A stretch of 56,850 nucleotides of DNA from Deltaproteobacteria bacterium (GCA_029938605.1 JAOZUO010000038.1:1-56850), one strand, 5' to 3'; numbered from the stretch's first letter, positions 8,383 to 18,068 are shown. Numbers and translations: made by a program. Notes: generated from the sequence alone by a model not told the origin.

Positions 8383-10254
8383 ATGTATGGATCGAGAGTC
8401 TGGCGTTGGACCTGCTGGGCGGCGGCGCTGGTCTGGATGGCAACGGCGGCCTGTTCGGGGGCTTTTCCGGGGGTCAACGGACCGCAGCTCCGGCCCCGGG
8501 GGGAGCCGCTGGCGGCCCTGGCGACGCAGCTGCGGCATGGAGATTGGCGGAAGCGGGTCGCGTCCGTGCGGACCCTTGGCGCCACGCGCGACCCCCACGC
8601 CGTGACGCTGCTCCATGGCGCCATGGGAGATAGGGATGTCCGCGTACGGCTGGCGGTGGTTCGGGCCTGCGGCGTGCATCGGAGCACCAGGCTGATCCCG
8701 ACCCTTGAGAAGGGACTCGCTGACACCCATCGGAGGGTGCGCGTCCAAGCGGTGCGGGCGTTGGCTCGGGTGGGAACCCGGGCGGCGGCGGTGGCGATCC
8801 TCGATGGCCTGGACGGTGCGTCCATGTGGCTCCGTCCCGAGGTGGCCGATGCGCTTGCGGCGATGCCACCCAAGGAGGTCCATGATCTAGAGGCCGGTAC
8901 CGGGATCCTCGTAGCCGAGCTGGATCCCCGCCAGAGTCATCGCTACAGGCGTCTATACACGGCCCTTGTGCCGGGCATACGGGCGCTGCTGCGCGCCTTG
9001 TACAACCGTTTCGAGCGTAACAGGTCCCTGGTCCCGTCGGGCAATTGGAAACAGCGTAGAGGAATCAGTTATACGCGGCGCAATGATCGGGCGTGTCGGA
9101 GTGGCCCCTGTCGAGCATTGGCGGACATGGGAGCCAACGTCCTGTATGTGGTCCTCCCCGTGGCTCGCGTCGGCGTGTCTGGCGTTCACAGCGTCACCCT
9201 GTATGTCTTTCTGTTGCCCCGCCTCCTCCACCGCCTCGGCAAGGCGGCGATCCCCCATATGATCGCCCTGCTTGGCAAGAGCTACGGTGAAAACGTCCTG
9301 GCGACCGGAACTCTGTCCAAGTTGGGCGTCGCCTCGGTGAAGCCCCTGATGGAGCTGCTTGGCCGGCGCGGCAAGCGGGCAGGCGCGCGTGCAATCGCCG
9401 CGCGTCTTCTCGGGGAGATGCGAGACCCTCGGGCCACCGGTGTGTTGGTCGCGGCCCTGAATGATCCGGCCCCTGGTGTGAGCAAGGCCGCCATCGGGGC
9501 GCTCGTGAGGAACCTGAACGCGAAGACATTCATCGCCTTGTCGCACAGATTCAAGAGCGGCACGCGCGACCAGCGCTTGGCGATGGTATTGGCTGCGATG
9601 AAGCAGCCTGGCGATCTTGCCAATCGGCTTCTCCTTGGCGCGCTCGTACTGGGCAAAGGCGATGCCGCCGCGTTGGCGGCCGAGGAGTTGGGTGAGCGCA
9701 AAGTCTCCGCGGCGGTTGGGGCGCTGGTCGTGGCCCTCGGGAGTCGTTTGGGGGAGCTTCGGGAGGTCGCCATCAAGGCCCTGGGGCGCATCCGGGATCC
9801 CAGGGCGCTGGCGCCCCTGGCCCGTCTCGCTCGGCGCGGCGCAAAGACCGAACGCCTGGTGGCCATCGGAGCCCTGGGAGATCTCGGTAGTAGGTCTGCC
9901 GTGCGGGTCCTGATCCGGCTCAAGAGGTCGCGCCGGAGGGTCATCTCCAAGGCGGCGACAGACGCCCTAACGGCGATCAAGCAGGACAAAATCCTGGCGA
10001 AGGTTGGCGTGGCGAGGCTCAGGGTACCCACCTGTGACCGGTACCTGGTCGCCTTTGCCTGCTATATCAGCAGAACGTTTGGGCGCAAAAAGAGATCCGC
10101 CCTCAACGTCCTGTTGCGGACCTTCACGGCCTGGAAGAAGATCGCAACCGAAACGCCACTGGTGGGCTTGGGGAAAACCTGCCTGAGAACCATGGCCGCC
10201 TGGAAGAAGACCATAGTCAAGAATCCGCGATATCGAGGCTGCTTCAAACCCTGA
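8383..10254 (+). CDS. HEAT-repeat lipoprotein
   Basis: A 623-residue exported protein built mainly of HEAT-like helical repeats (examples: RDPHAVTLLHGAMGDRDVRV, HRRVRVQAVRALARVG, RDPRALAPLARLARRG). HEAT arrays act as protein-binding scaffolds. The N-terminus MYGSRVWRWTCWAAALVWMATAAC looks like a lipoprotein signal, although the lipobox is not ideal. ATG 8383 was preferred because ggagcac precedes it and because it places the signal sequence at the start; an upstream in-frame ATG at 8224 would bury it. About residues 205-285 do not fit the repeat pattern. The C-terminus has two similar segments (TFTAWKKIATETP and TMAAWKKTIVKNP). No partner is evident. Confidence 0.8.
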   Translation: MYGSRVWRWTCWAAALVWMATAACSGAFPGVNGPQLRPRGEPLAALATQLRHGDWRKRVASVRTLGATRDPHAVTLLHGAMGDRDVRVRLAVVRACGVHRSTRLIPTLEKGLADTHRRVRVQAVRALARVGTRAAAVAILDGLDGASMWLRPEVADALAAMPPKEVHDLEAGTGILVAELDPRQSHRYRRLYTALVPGIRALLRALYNRFERNRSLVPSGNWKQRRGISYTRRNDRACRSGPCRALADMGANVLYVVLPVARVGVSGVHSVTLYVFLLPRLLHRLGKAAIPHMIALLGKSYGENVLATGTLSKLGVASVKPLMELLGRRGKRAGARAIAARLLGEMRDPRATGVLVAALNDPAPGVSKAAIGALVRNLNAKTFIALSHRFKSGTRDQRLAMVLAAMKQPGDLANRLLLGALVLGKGDAAALAAEELGERKVSAAVGALVVALGSRLGELREVAIKALGRIRDPRALAPLARLARRGAKTERLVAIGALGDLGSRSAVRVLIRLKRSRRRVISKAATDALTAIKQDKILAKVGVARLRVPTCDRYLVAFACYISRTFGRKKRSALNVLLRTFTAWKKIATETPLVGLGKTCLRTMAAWKKTIVKNPRYRGCFKP

Positions 10255-10372
10255 GGACAACCTGGTGTTTCGGCGTCTGGGTGAGGTCGACGAGACGTTG
10301 GCGTGGAGGGTCTGGCGGAGTGGGTTTGGCGAAGTGGGTCTGGCGAAAAAGGGTTCGGAGAGGTTTCAGCGT

Positions 10373-10924
10373 TTACACGTAGCTCGCGGCGAGCTCGGGG
10401 GCGGCGGGTTGCGCGACCATTTTGCGGTCGGGCTTGATGATGCCGATGAGGCTGAACACGGTGCCGGCGATGCTGGCGAAAAGGAGCATGTACATGCCCG
10501 ATCCGGCCACGGATCGACCGCCGTCGCTCGAGGCCATCGCGGTGAGGAGGCCCGAGATGGCGAGGCCCACCAGGGCGAAGAGGAAAGTCGGAATCGCCAG
10601 GCCGCGTCCGAAGGACTTACGCAGGGTCCCCACCAGGCCGAAGAGGAAGATCATCATCGACGGGAAGAAGAGGGCGAGCACGAACGTCCTGAGTGTGCCC
10701 AGGGCCTTGTTGGCGTCGGCGACTATCTCTTTGTCGGCTTTGTCCGAGGTGTTCTTGCCGGCCTCGCCCACGATGTCCTGGACCGAGTCGATGCCCTTCA
10801 CGATGCGATAGGCGCTCAGCACTCCGGAGATGCCGCCCTTGCTCACCGAGACGAGCGGCATGAAGAAGCTGATGAGTCCGATGACGCCCGCGGTCAGGAT
10901 GATGTACTTGGTGGCTTTGATCAT
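10373..10924 (-). CDS. Small four-helix membrane protein, unknown function
   Basis: A 183-residue protein with about four transmembrane helices: one at the N-terminus (YIILTAGVIGLISFFMPLV), two in the middle (FVLALFFPSMMIFLFGLVG and FLFALVGLAISGLLTAM) and one near the C-terminus (YMLLFASIAGTVFSLIGII). The region between helices 1 and 2 is soluble and charged. ATG 10924 is supported by an aaggag motif 6 bp upstream; the longer open frame to 10996 has no such site. It stands alone between the HEAT lipoprotein and the transporter gene, transcribed away from the latter. I do not recognise a named family. Confidence 0.75.
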   Translation of the reverse strand: MIKATKYIILTAGVIGLISFFMPLVSVSKGGISGVLSAYRIVKGIDSVQDIVGEAGKNTSDKADKEIVADANKALGTLRTFVLALFFPSMMIFLFGLVGTLRKSFGRGLAIPTFLFALVGLAISGLLTAMASSDGGRSVAGSGMYMLLFASIAGTVFSLIGIIKPDRKMVAQPAAPELAASYV

Positions 10925-11196
10925 GTTCGTTCTCCTTGAGAGGGGTTGTGTTGTTTCGTTCGCTTCGAGCGGATGCATAAGCCAGATGCGTGCCAACTCG
11001 TATCGGGGGTGTAACGCATGGAGATTGCTTAGTCATGAAGCAGGCCTGCAATGGATGTGGGGTTTGGATCACCCACCGTCCCCTGGGCGTTGGGTCCTGG
11101 GGCGGACAGTTTCCCTATTCGATTCGGAAGAGGCTAAACTGGTGGTTCGGAAACACTGGGGCTGCCACTGGGACTGCCACTGGGACTAACTGACAA

Positions 11197-13488
11197 ATGC
11201 TGGAATCCACGCTCGATCGACTGACTCGCTGGCTTGTGCGCCATCGCGTCGCGGTTGTGGTTTTCTGGGCCCTGCTGATTCCGCTGTTCCTCTACGGGTT
11301 TCTGAACGTCGGCGCCAAGCTGCTCACCATCGTCAAGACCACCGAGGACGCCCAGTCCACCTTTGTGCATCGCGCCAAGGCCAATCGGTTCCCCGGTCAG
11401 TCGCAGTTCATGTTGCTGATGACTATGCACCATGACCGCAGCAAGTACGACGACGAGGACTTCGCCCTGACGGCCAAGGCGGTGCACGCCCGGCTCGGCT
11501 CGGTGAAGTGCATCAAGTCCCTCACGTCCTTTGAGACCCTGCCGCTGCCGTCGCTGTTCGTATCCAAAGATGGCCACTCCCAGGTGTCGCTCATCGAGAT
11601 GGAGGTGGGCAGGAACGATTTTGGCGCTGCGCTCCGATGCGTGAACTACATCCGGGCCGGCGTGAAGGCGTCGAAGAGGAGCTGGAAGCTCGCCGACCTC
11701 GAGGTGCTCGTGTCCGGGACCTCGGCCATCAACGTGGACGTGGGCCGGCTGGTGCGTCGGGACAGCCAGCGGGCGGAGTTGATCGTGGGGATCGTCGCGC
11801 TGTTTTTGCTCATGTGGATGCTCCGGAGCGCGAGCGCGGCCTTCTTGCCCCTTATTACAGCGCTGATCGCGGTGTCCGGCAGCTTGACCGTGGTGTTCTT
11901 CATGGCAGACCACGTGGAGCTGTCCATGTATGTGTCTGTCGTCTCGTCCATGGCGGGGTTGGGGTTGGGCCTGGACTACGCGTTGCTGTACGTCTCGAGG
12001 TTCCGAGAGGAGCTGGAGCGTGGGCTGGACCCGGTGGACGCCATCGCCCGCACCGCCCAGACCGCGGGCAAGGCCATCGCGGGCTCGGGGGTCCTGGTGA
12101 TCATGGGCTTCGGCGGACTGCTCATTCCCGACCTGCAGTTCCCGCGAAGCGTGGGGCTGGGGGGCATCCTGGTGGTGTTCTTCGCCCTGTGTGCGACCCT
12201 GAGCCTGCTGCCCGTATTGCTCAGCTTCTGGCACCCGACCATGCACTGGCCCCGGTGGCGCTGGTTCCTGGCGAGCCACCGGAGGGTGGATCGGTTCTGG
12301 GAGTGGTGGAGCCGGACGGTGCTGAGGATTCCGGTGATCCTGCTGGGGTTGGGGTTGGTGGTGGTGGGCATCTGTGGCCCGCATCTGTTCCAGCTCAAGA
12401 TCAAGAACCCGCGGCATGAGGCCGTTCCCCCGACCCTGGAGTCCCGGCGCGGCATCGATCGTTTCATCGACATCAAGGGCGAGGCCTTTTTGTACCGACT
12501 CGAGATCATGGTGGAGATCCGAGACGGTGGCACCTGGGATGACAAGCAGAGACGAAAGCGGTTCCTGGCGGCGCTCGCCAAGGTCGAGAAGTGGCCCGAG
12601 GTCTCCAAGGTCAACAGCGCCAACATGATGACCAAGATCACGGGGGGCCTGTTGGGCTGGGGGGAGGGGTTCGCGGCGCGGTTCGTTTCGAAAGACAAGA
12701 AGCTGGTCTCCATCGACATCTACGGCAAGGACGGTTCGGATGTGTTCATGAACCGCCTTGTAGCCAAGCTCCGAAGGGAGCTCCCCCGGCTCATGGCGAG
12801 CGACAAGGGGCTGCGCACCTACGTGGGCGGCCAGCAGGCCACCTTCTACGAGACCATGGAGGGCATTAACGCGGCGATCCCCATCATGTTCCCGGTGCTC
12901 GCCGTGAGCGCCTTTTTGTTCATGTCCTTCTTCTTCCGCTCCCTGGTGATCCCCATCAAGGCGCTTCTGCTCAACGCGCTGTCCCTCTTTTCCACCTTTG
13001 GCATCCTGGTGCTGGTGTTTCAGCACGGCTATGGGCTATCGCTGCTGGGCTACCATGGCGGGGTGCCGGGTGCGCTATCGGTGGCCACCCCGATCCTGCT
13101 GTTCGGCATTATCTTCGGGGTTTCCATGGACTACGAGGTCTTTCTGATGACCCGCATCCAGGAGGCGTATCACCGCCTCGTTAAGGACGCCACGACGCAC
13201 GAGGAGCGCGAAGAGGCCCACCGCGCCGCCATTCGAGAGGGGCTCTCCCGCACGGGTGGCATCATCACCAACGCGGCCCTGATCATGGTGATCACCTTCG
13301 CTGCCTTCATCACCGGCACCGTGCTGCCCATGAAGGAGATGGGCTTTGCCCTCGCCCTGGCTGTAGCCCTTGACGCCACCCTCGTTCGCATGATGCTCCT
13401 CCCCGCGGTGCTCAAGCTCCTGGGGACCCATACCTGGCTCTGGCCGGTCCGGCACAGCTACAAGGACAGGGCCAAGGAAAAGGAATAG
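11197..13488 (+). CDS. MMPL/RND-superfamily transporter
   Basis: A 763-residue inner-membrane exporter. It has the duplicated RND layout: TM1 (about 19-38), a periplasmic loop, a cluster of about five helices from about 193, then TM7 (about 375-395), a second loop and five more helices. The two signature segments after the fourth helix of each half are visible: GLGLDYALLYVSRFREEL and GVSMDYEVFLMTRIQEAY. In MMPL proteins the Asp-Tyr pairs belong to the proton relay, and typical cargo is lipid or hydrophobic. No membrane-fusion or outer-membrane partner is adjacent, so the cargo is unknown. The ATG has no clear ribosome-binding site; a short direct repeat (ggctgccactgg/gactgccactgg) precedes it. 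Confidence 0.88.
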   Translation: MLESTLDRLTRWLVRHRVAVVVFWALLIPLFLYGFLNVGAKLLTIVKTTEDAQSTFVHRAKANRFPGQSQFMLLMTMHHDRSKYDDEDFALTAKAVHARLGSVKCIKSLTSFETLPLPSLFVSKDGHSQVSLIEMEVGRNDFGAALRCVNYIRAGVKASKRSWKLADLEVLVSGTSAINVDVGRLVRRDSQRAELIVGIVALFLLMWMLRSASAAFLPLITALIAVSGSLTVVFFMADHVELSMYVSVVSSMAGLGLGLDYALLYVSRFREELERGLDPVDAIARTAQTAGKAIAGSGVLVIMGFGGLLIPDLQFPRSVGLGGILVVFFALCATLSLLPVLLSFWHPTMHWPRWRWFLASHRRVDRFWEWWSRTVLRIPVILLGLGLVVVGICGPHLFQLKIKNPRHEAVPPTLESRRGIDRFIDIKGEAFLYRLEIMVEIRDGGTWDDKQRRKRFLAALAKVEKWPEVSKVNSANMMTKITGGLLGWGEGFAARFVSKDKKLVSIDIYGKDGSDVFMNRLVAKLRRELPRLMASDKGLRTYVGGQQATFYETMEGINAAIPIMFPVLAVSAFLFMSFFFRSLVIPIKALLLNALSLFSTFGILVLVFQHGYGLSLLGYHGGVPGALSVATPILLFGIIFGVSMDYEVFLMTRIQEAYHRLVKDATTHEEREEAHRAAIREGLSRTGGIITNAALIMVITFAAFITGTVLPMKEMGFALALAVALDATLVRMMLLPAVLKLLGTHTWLWPVRHSYKDRAKEKE

Positions 13489-13498
13489 GGACGAAACT

Positions 13499-14746
13499 CT
13501 AGCGCGAGACGGGCGGGAGGATCTCGGACTTGCCGGGGACTACGCGGTACTTGATCATGGGCGGGTCGGATACGGGGCAGACGAAGGAGCAGATCATGCA
13601 GCCCAGGCACGTGTCTTCGTGCATGACGGGGCGGCGGTTGGCGTCGTCCCAGGTGAGGCACTGGCCGGCGGCGTCCTGGCAGACGATGTAGCACTGGCCG
13701 CAGCCTACGCACCGATCCTGGTCGTACTCGGCTACGCCCTGGCTGGTGAGATCGAACTGATCGGTGGGCACGATGTTGGGTACGGCTTTGCCTACGAGGT
13801 CGGCGAGGTGGTCGATGCCGCGCTCTTCGAGGTAGAGGTCCATGCCTTCGAGGATGTCCTCGATGATGCGGTAGCCGTAGTGGATGACCCCCGTAGTGAT
13901 CTGCAGTGTGCCCGAGCCCACGAGCAGATACTCGATGGCGTCGATCCAGTTCTCGATGCCGCCGCAGCCCGACAGGGGCAGCCCCAGGTGCGGGGCCTGG
14001 GCGAGCTGGGCGATGCAGCGCAGGCCGATGGGTTTGACCGCCGGGCCGGAGTAACCGCTCATGGCGCCCTTGCCCGCCACGTTGGGGCGCGGGATGTAGT
14101 CGTCCAGGCCTATGCCCGAAAGGGCCTGCACGGTGTTGATGGCTGTGAACCCGTCCGCGCCGCCGTCCTTGGCGAATTTGGCTGTCTCGGTGATGTCGGT
14201 GATGTTGGGCGTGAGCTTGGCCAGCACCGGGATTTTTACCGTGTTCTTCACCTCAGCGGTGAACTCACCTACGAGGGCCTGGGCGTGGGAGACCTTCATT
14301 CCCGAGCCCTCCACGGTCATGTGGGGGCAGGAGAAGTTCAGCTCGAGCATGTCCGCGCCCACGTCCTCGGAGGCCTTGGCCAGGTCCCGCCACTCCTGCT
14401 TTGTAAAGCCCATGATGGAAGAGACGATGATCTTGGTGGGCCAGTTTTTCTTGAGGTACGCCAGGTCGTCGAGGTTGTCTTTCATGGGGCGATCGGAGAT
14501 CTGCTCCACGTTTTGCAGCCCCACCAAGCGGTGGTTGTGGTAGTTGTAGCCCGCCATGCGCGGGCCGGGATGAATGATCTTCTCCTTGCCCGCGCCGATG
14601 GTCTTGAAGACCACGCCGCCGAAGCCCGCGTCGAAGGACCGCCCCACCATCTCGCCCGTGTTGGACACGGGGGAGGATGAGAGCATTACGGGGTTTTCGA
14701 ACTTCACGCCCAGGAAGGTCGTTTCGAGTCGTTTGTACTGGGTCAT
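13499..14746 (-). CDS. preA: NAD-dependent dihydropyrimidine dehydrogenase, catalytic subunit PreA
   Basis: Reduces uracil or thymine to the 5,6-dihydro base together with PreT. The 415 residues are close to the usual size of about 411. The first three quarters form an FMN-binding dihydroorotate-dehydrogenase-like barrel (FENPVMLSSSPV, GGVVFKTIG, ELNFSCPH, KPIGLRCIAQL, GGIENWIDAIEYLLVG). Two [4Fe-4S] motifs follow: CVGCGQCYIVC and CLGCMICSFVC. The loop after NFSCPH reads MKVSHAQ, with a Ser near where related enzymes carry the general-acid Cys or Ser. The ATG overlaps the preT stop by 4 bp (ATGA), so translation is coupled. It is the last gene of the pyrimidine operon. Confidence 0.93.
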   Translation of the reverse strand: MTQYKRLETTFLGVKFENPVMLSSSPVSNTGEMVGRSFDAGFGGVVFKTIGAGKEKIIHPGPRMAGYNYHNHRLVGLQNVEQISDRPMKDNLDDLAYLKKNWPTKIIVSSIMGFTKQEWRDLAKASEDVGADMLELNFSCPHMTVEGSGMKVSHAQALVGEFTAEVKNTVKIPVLAKLTPNITDITETAKFAKDGGADGFTAINTVQALSGIGLDDYIPRPNVAGKGAMSGYSGPAVKPIGLRCIAQLAQAPHLGLPLSGCGGIENWIDAIEYLLVGSGTLQITTGVIHYGYRIIEDILEGMDLYLEERGIDHLADLVGKAVPNIVPTDQFDLTSQGVAEYDQDRCVGCGQCYIVCQDAAGQCLTWDDANRRPVMHEDTCLGCMICSFVCPVSDPPMIKYRVVPGKSEILPPVSR

Positions 14747-16035
14747 CGGCCGAGCTCCTTCCTGATGGCCTCGGCGGCCGCCTTTCCGTCTCGCACGGCC
14801 TTGACCACGATGGAGGCGCCGCTCACGGCGTCACCGCCGGCGTACAGGGGCAGGTCCGTCGATGCCCGCTGACCTTCGCTGACCACAATCCGCTCGCCGT
14901 CGCCGATGGTGAGGGCGTCGAGCTTGCGAACAGACGGGTCCGGGGAGAGGCCAATGGCTTCGATGATGAGATCCGCTGCGAGCACGTGTTCGGTGTCCGG
15001 CAGGTTCTCCGGTCGCCGGCGACCACTGGCGTCTTCGGTGGTCAGGCGCGTTCGAACGACCCGGGCGCCGGTGATCTTTGAGTCGGCGATGACGTAGTCC
15101 ACCGGTTGGGTGAGGATCACGAAGTGCACGCCGGCATCCAGGGCGGCCTGTTTCTCCTCCGGCGATCCGGGCATCTCCTGGAAGGAGCGCCGGTAGACGA
15201 TGGACACGTCTCGGGCGCCGGCACGCTTGGCCGACACCGCGGCGTCCATGGCGGTGTCACCGCCTCCCACCACCAGGACCTCGGCGCCGGTGAGCTCCTT
15301 GCGTACCGCGTCGGGTTGATCCTTGGCCCGCACCAGAAAGGACATGCTGTCTTCCAGACCCGACCCCTCGCGGTGCTCCACGTCCAGGGTGGTGCACCGC
15401 CAGGCCCCCGTGGCCACGAACACGGCCGCGAAGCCGTCGGCCCGGAGCTTGTCCACGTCCGCCTGGGTTTCCACAGGCGTGTTGAACCGAAACTCCACCC
15501 CGAGGGATCGGATGTCTTCGAGCTCATGGGCGAAAAACTCCCGGCTCATGCGGTGGTTGGGGATGCCCCACTGCAACATGCCCCCGGCGGCGGACCGCTT
15601 TTCGAACACCACCGCCCCAAAGCCCGCCTTGGCCAGCTCTGCGGCGCAAGTCAGCCCAGCCGGCCCCGCGCCGACGATGGCGACCTGAACCCCGTTGGGC
15701 TGTCCGGCCTTCAAGGGCTGGAACCCGACGTCCCAGGCGTACTGGACGATGAACCGCTGGAGCTCGCCGATGCGGATGGGCTTGTCCAGTCCGGCCGCGG
15801 TGCAGCCTTGGGCGCACAGCGCATGGGTGGGGCAGACCACGGCGCAGGCGCCCCCCATGATGTTGCGCTCCTTGATCACCTTGGCCGCGCCCTTGATGTT
15901 CCGAAAGCGCAGCTTCCGGATGAACACGTCTGGTGCTGTGGAGGCAGGGCAACCCGCCGCGCATGGTGCGTCGTGACACAGCAGGCAGCGCGACGCCTCG
16001 GCCAGCGCTTGATTCATCGTGAAACCCTGTTCCAT
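14743..16035 (-). CDS. preT: NAD-dependent dihydropyrimidine dehydrogenase, electron-input subunit PreT
   Basis: A 430-residue FAD/NAD(P)H oxidoreductase related to the glutamate synthase small chain, which feeds electrons to PreA. The N-terminus carries the Fe-S cysteines (CLLCHDAPCAAGCP, then CAVVCP...CAQGC). An FAD-binding motif follows (AIVGAGPAGLTCAAELAKAG), and a second nucleotide-binding motif (VLVVGGGDTAMDAAVSAKRAG). The C-terminal LYAGGDAVSGAS is the usual flavin contact. The family member in E. coli is about 412 residues. It lies 15 bp after the ferritin-like gene and overlaps preA by 4 bp. Confidence 0.93.
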   Translation of the reverse strand: MEQGFTMNQALAEASRCLLCHDAPCAAGCPASTAPDVFIRKLRFRNIKGAAKVIKERNIMGGACAVVCPTHALCAQGCTAAGLDKPIRIGELQRFIVQYAWDVGFQPLKAGQPNGVQVAIVGAGPAGLTCAAELAKAGFGAVVFEKRSAAGGMLQWGIPNHRMSREFFAHELEDIRSLGVEFRFNTPVETQADVDKLRADGFAAVFVATGAWRCTTLDVEHREGSGLEDSMSFLVRAKDQPDAVRKELTGAEVLVVGGGDTAMDAAVSAKRAGARDVSIVYRRSFQEMPGSPEEKQAALDAGVHFVILTQPVDYVIADSKITGARVVRTRLTTEDASGRRRPENLPDTEHVLAADLIIEAIGLSPDPSVRKLDALTIGDGERIVVSEGQRASTDLPLYAGGDAVSGASIVVKAVRDGKAAAEAIRKELGR

Positions 16036-16050
16036 CGCTCGTTTCCCCTT

Positions 16051-16494
16051 CTATGGCTGTTTCAGCTTCTGCGCGCGTTTGAGGTCCTCTTTTACGAAGC
16101 GCTTGAAGGTGCGGTCCAGGCCCCCAAGCAGGTTCAAGGCCCGCTCGGCGGAGTCACCGTAGAATCGCGCCGATCCCTCCTCCAACTCGGCCAACATGGC
16201 CACTGTCGCGTCCCCGTCTCCCTCCGGAAGCCCGGTGGCCGGCAGGTACTCGTCTCGCGCCATGCCCGAAAGGGGCTGGAGGGTCACCTCGTTGAGCCGC
16301 TCCCGCGCCAGCCGCTCCAGGTCGGATTTTCGTCGGGCGTGTTTCTTGGCCATGGCGGCCAGCGCGGACTGGTGGGACGCGCAGGACTCGAGGTCCGCGG
16401 CCTGGCTCTGAAGGGCCGCGGTGTTTTCCTCGAGGGCCAGCGCGAACTTGAGCAGGGTCCCAAAGGAGATGATCTCCGGAAACTCGATACCCAT
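16051..16494 (-). CDS. Small ferritin-like/rubrerythrin-like helical protein in the pyrimidine operon
   Basis: A 147-residue, mostly helical protein beginning MGIEFPEIISFGTLLKFAL. A long helix with Glu residues (ALALEENTAAL), a second helix containing KKHARRKSDLERLARE and a third (ATVAMLAELEEGSARFYGDSA) suggest a four-helix bundle of the ferritin/rubrerythrin type. I cannot confirm the ExxH metal ligands, so it may be a non-metal relative. ATG 16494 lies 3 bp beyond the stop of the dehydrogenase gene; a GTG at 16506 would overlap that gene. Its place between the dehydrogenase and preT, both Fe-S or redox linked, hints at a protective or assembly role (inference). Confidence 0.6.
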   Translation of the reverse strand: MGIEFPEIISFGTLLKFALALEENTAALQSQAADLESCASHQSALAAMAKKHARRKSDLERLARERLNEVTLQPLSGMARDEYLPATGLPEGDGDATVAMLAELEEGSARFYGDSAERALNLLGGLDRTFKRFVKEDLKRAQKLKQP

Positions 16495-16496
16495 GG

Positions 16497-17990
16497 CTAC
16501 ATCCACCTCGTGATGACCACTTTGCGCTCGGTGAAGAAGTTGATGCCATCTTTGCCCTGGCCGTGCAGATCCCCGAAGAAGGACTCCTTGTAGCCGCCGA
16601 AGGGGAAGTAGGCCATGGGCGCGGGCACGCCGATGTTGATACCGATGTTGCCGCCGCGCACGTGGTAGCGGTACTGGCGGGCGGCCTTGCCGCTCGAGGT
16701 GTAGATGGAGGAGGCGTTGCCGTAGCGGCTGGAGTTGGCCAGCTCGATGGCGGCGTCCAGGTCGGGCACGCGCACGATGGAGATCACTGGGCCGAAGATC
16801 TCTTCCTGGATGAGCGACGACTTGGGATCGCAGTGGTCAAAGACCGTGGGTCCAACGAAGTAGCCGTTTTCGTAGCCCTCCACCCGAACGCCTCGGCCAT
16901 CGAGGCGCAGGTTGTTGTCCTCGGCGGCGCCGGCGTCGATCATGGCGACCACGCGGTCGTAGTGGCGCTTGGCGGCGAGGGGGCCCATCTGGACCGTCTC
17001 GTCGAGGCCGTTGCCCACGGTCATCTCCTTGGCGGCGGCCACGATCTGGTCCACCATGGCGTCGGCGTTGTCTCCCACGAGCACGAGCACCGCGCCGGCG
17101 AGGCAGCGCTGCCCGGTGTTGCCCAGGCACGAGCTGACGATGTTCGGCATGCAGGCCGACAGGTTGGCGTCAGGCATCACCGTGAGGAAGTTCTTGGCGC
17201 CTCCCTGGCACTGTACGCGTTTGCCGTTGGCGGCGGCCCGCTCATAGATGTACCGAGCGATGGGCGTGGACCCCACGAAGGAGATGCCCTGGACGCGGTC
17301 GTCGTCCAGCAGGGTGTCGACGGCTTCCTTGTCGCCGTGCACCATGTTGATCACGCCTGGCGGGAACCCGGCATCGTCGATGATCTCGTAGATGCGGTTC
17401 ATGGTGATGGGCACCTGCTCGGAGGGCTTGACCACGAAGGTGTTTCCGCAGGCCACCGCGGAGGGCCAGAACCAGAAGGGCACCATGGCCGGGAAGTTGA
17501 AGGGAGCCACTGCCGCGAACACGCCGAGGGGTTGGCGGATGTACTCCTCGTCGATGCCGGGGGCGGCGCCGTCCTCGAGGTTCTCGCCCATCATCAGGCT
17601 GGGGATGCCACAGGCGAACTCCAGGTTGTCCACCATGCGGCGCACGGATCCGCGAGCCTCGTCGATGGCCTTGCCGTGCTCCTGGGTGACGATGCGCGCC
17701 AGCTCCTCGTAGTGCTTCTCGAAGAGCGTCTTGAGCCGGAAGATGGGCTGGACCCGGATATTGGGGGGCGTCTCGCGCCACTCCTCGAAGATGTCCTGGG
17801 CGGCGTCCACCGCGGTGGTGACCTCGTCCTTGGTCGACAGGGGAACGGTGGCGATGACCTCGGCCGTGGCCGGGTTGATCACGTCGCCGGCGCGGTCCGA
17901 GGTCGACTCCACGAACTCTCCATCAATGTAGTTGCGCATCCGCCCGTAGTGCTCTTTGACCACGGGCAGCAGGTTCTTGTTGTCACTCAT
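16497..17990 (-). CDS. mmsA: CoA-acylating (methyl)malonate-semialdehyde dehydrogenase
   Basis: Converts malonate semialdehyde to acetyl-CoA, or methylmalonate semialdehyde to propionyl-CoA, with NAD and CoA. The 497 residues match the family length. Features are the aldehyde-dehydrogenase signature around VAPFNFPAMVPFWFWPSA, the NAD-binding ISFVGSTPIARYIYERA, the catalytic Cys296 in GNTGQRCLAG, and Asn267 in GGAKNF, where hydrolytic aldehyde dehydrogenases carry the general-base Glu. That replacement is typical of the CoA-acylating enzyme. ATG 17990 was chosen over the longer frame because gaggagatc lies just upstream. Within this operon it is the last carbon step after the aminotransferase. 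Confidence 0.92.
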   Translation of the reverse strand: MSDNKNLLPVVKEHYGRMRNYIDGEFVESTSDRAGDVINPATAEVIATVPLSTKDEVTTAVDAAQDIFEEWRETPPNIRVQPIFRLKTLFEKHYEELARIVTQEHGKAIDEARGSVRRMVDNLEFACGIPSLMMGENLEDGAAPGIDEEYIRQPLGVFAAVAPFNFPAMVPFWFWPSAVACGNTFVVKPSEQVPITMNRIYEIIDDAGFPPGVINMVHGDKEAVDTLLDDDRVQGISFVGSTPIARYIYERAAANGKRVQCQGGAKNFLTVMPDANLSACMPNIVSSCLGNTGQRCLAGAVLVLVGDNADAMVDQIVAAAKEMTVGNGLDETVQMGPLAAKRHYDRVVAMIDAGAAEDNNLRLDGRGVRVEGYENGYFVGPTVFDHCDPKSSLIQEEIFGPVISIVRVPDLDAAIELANSSRYGNASSIYTSSGKAARQYRYHVRGGNIGINIGVPAPMAYFPFGGYKESFFGDLHGQGKDGINFFTERKVVITRWM

Positions 17991-18068
17991 TGCGATCTCC
18001 TCGCGGGCGTGCGGTGCACGCCTCGTTAGTTGCAAATCTTTTTGGGCAGTGGGGCAGCCGGCCGTGGA

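Noticed and set aside
11134-13026. A 630-codon open frame antisense to the MMPL transporter
   Set aside because: It is a high-GC shadow of the transporter: His/Gln/Arg-rich, without a recognisable fold, while the plus-strand frame has clear family motifs.
16563-18029. A 488-codon open frame antisense to the semialdehyde dehydrogenase
   Set aside because: Composition (Gly/His/Val runs) is that of a reverse-frame shadow; the dehydrogenase frame is certain.
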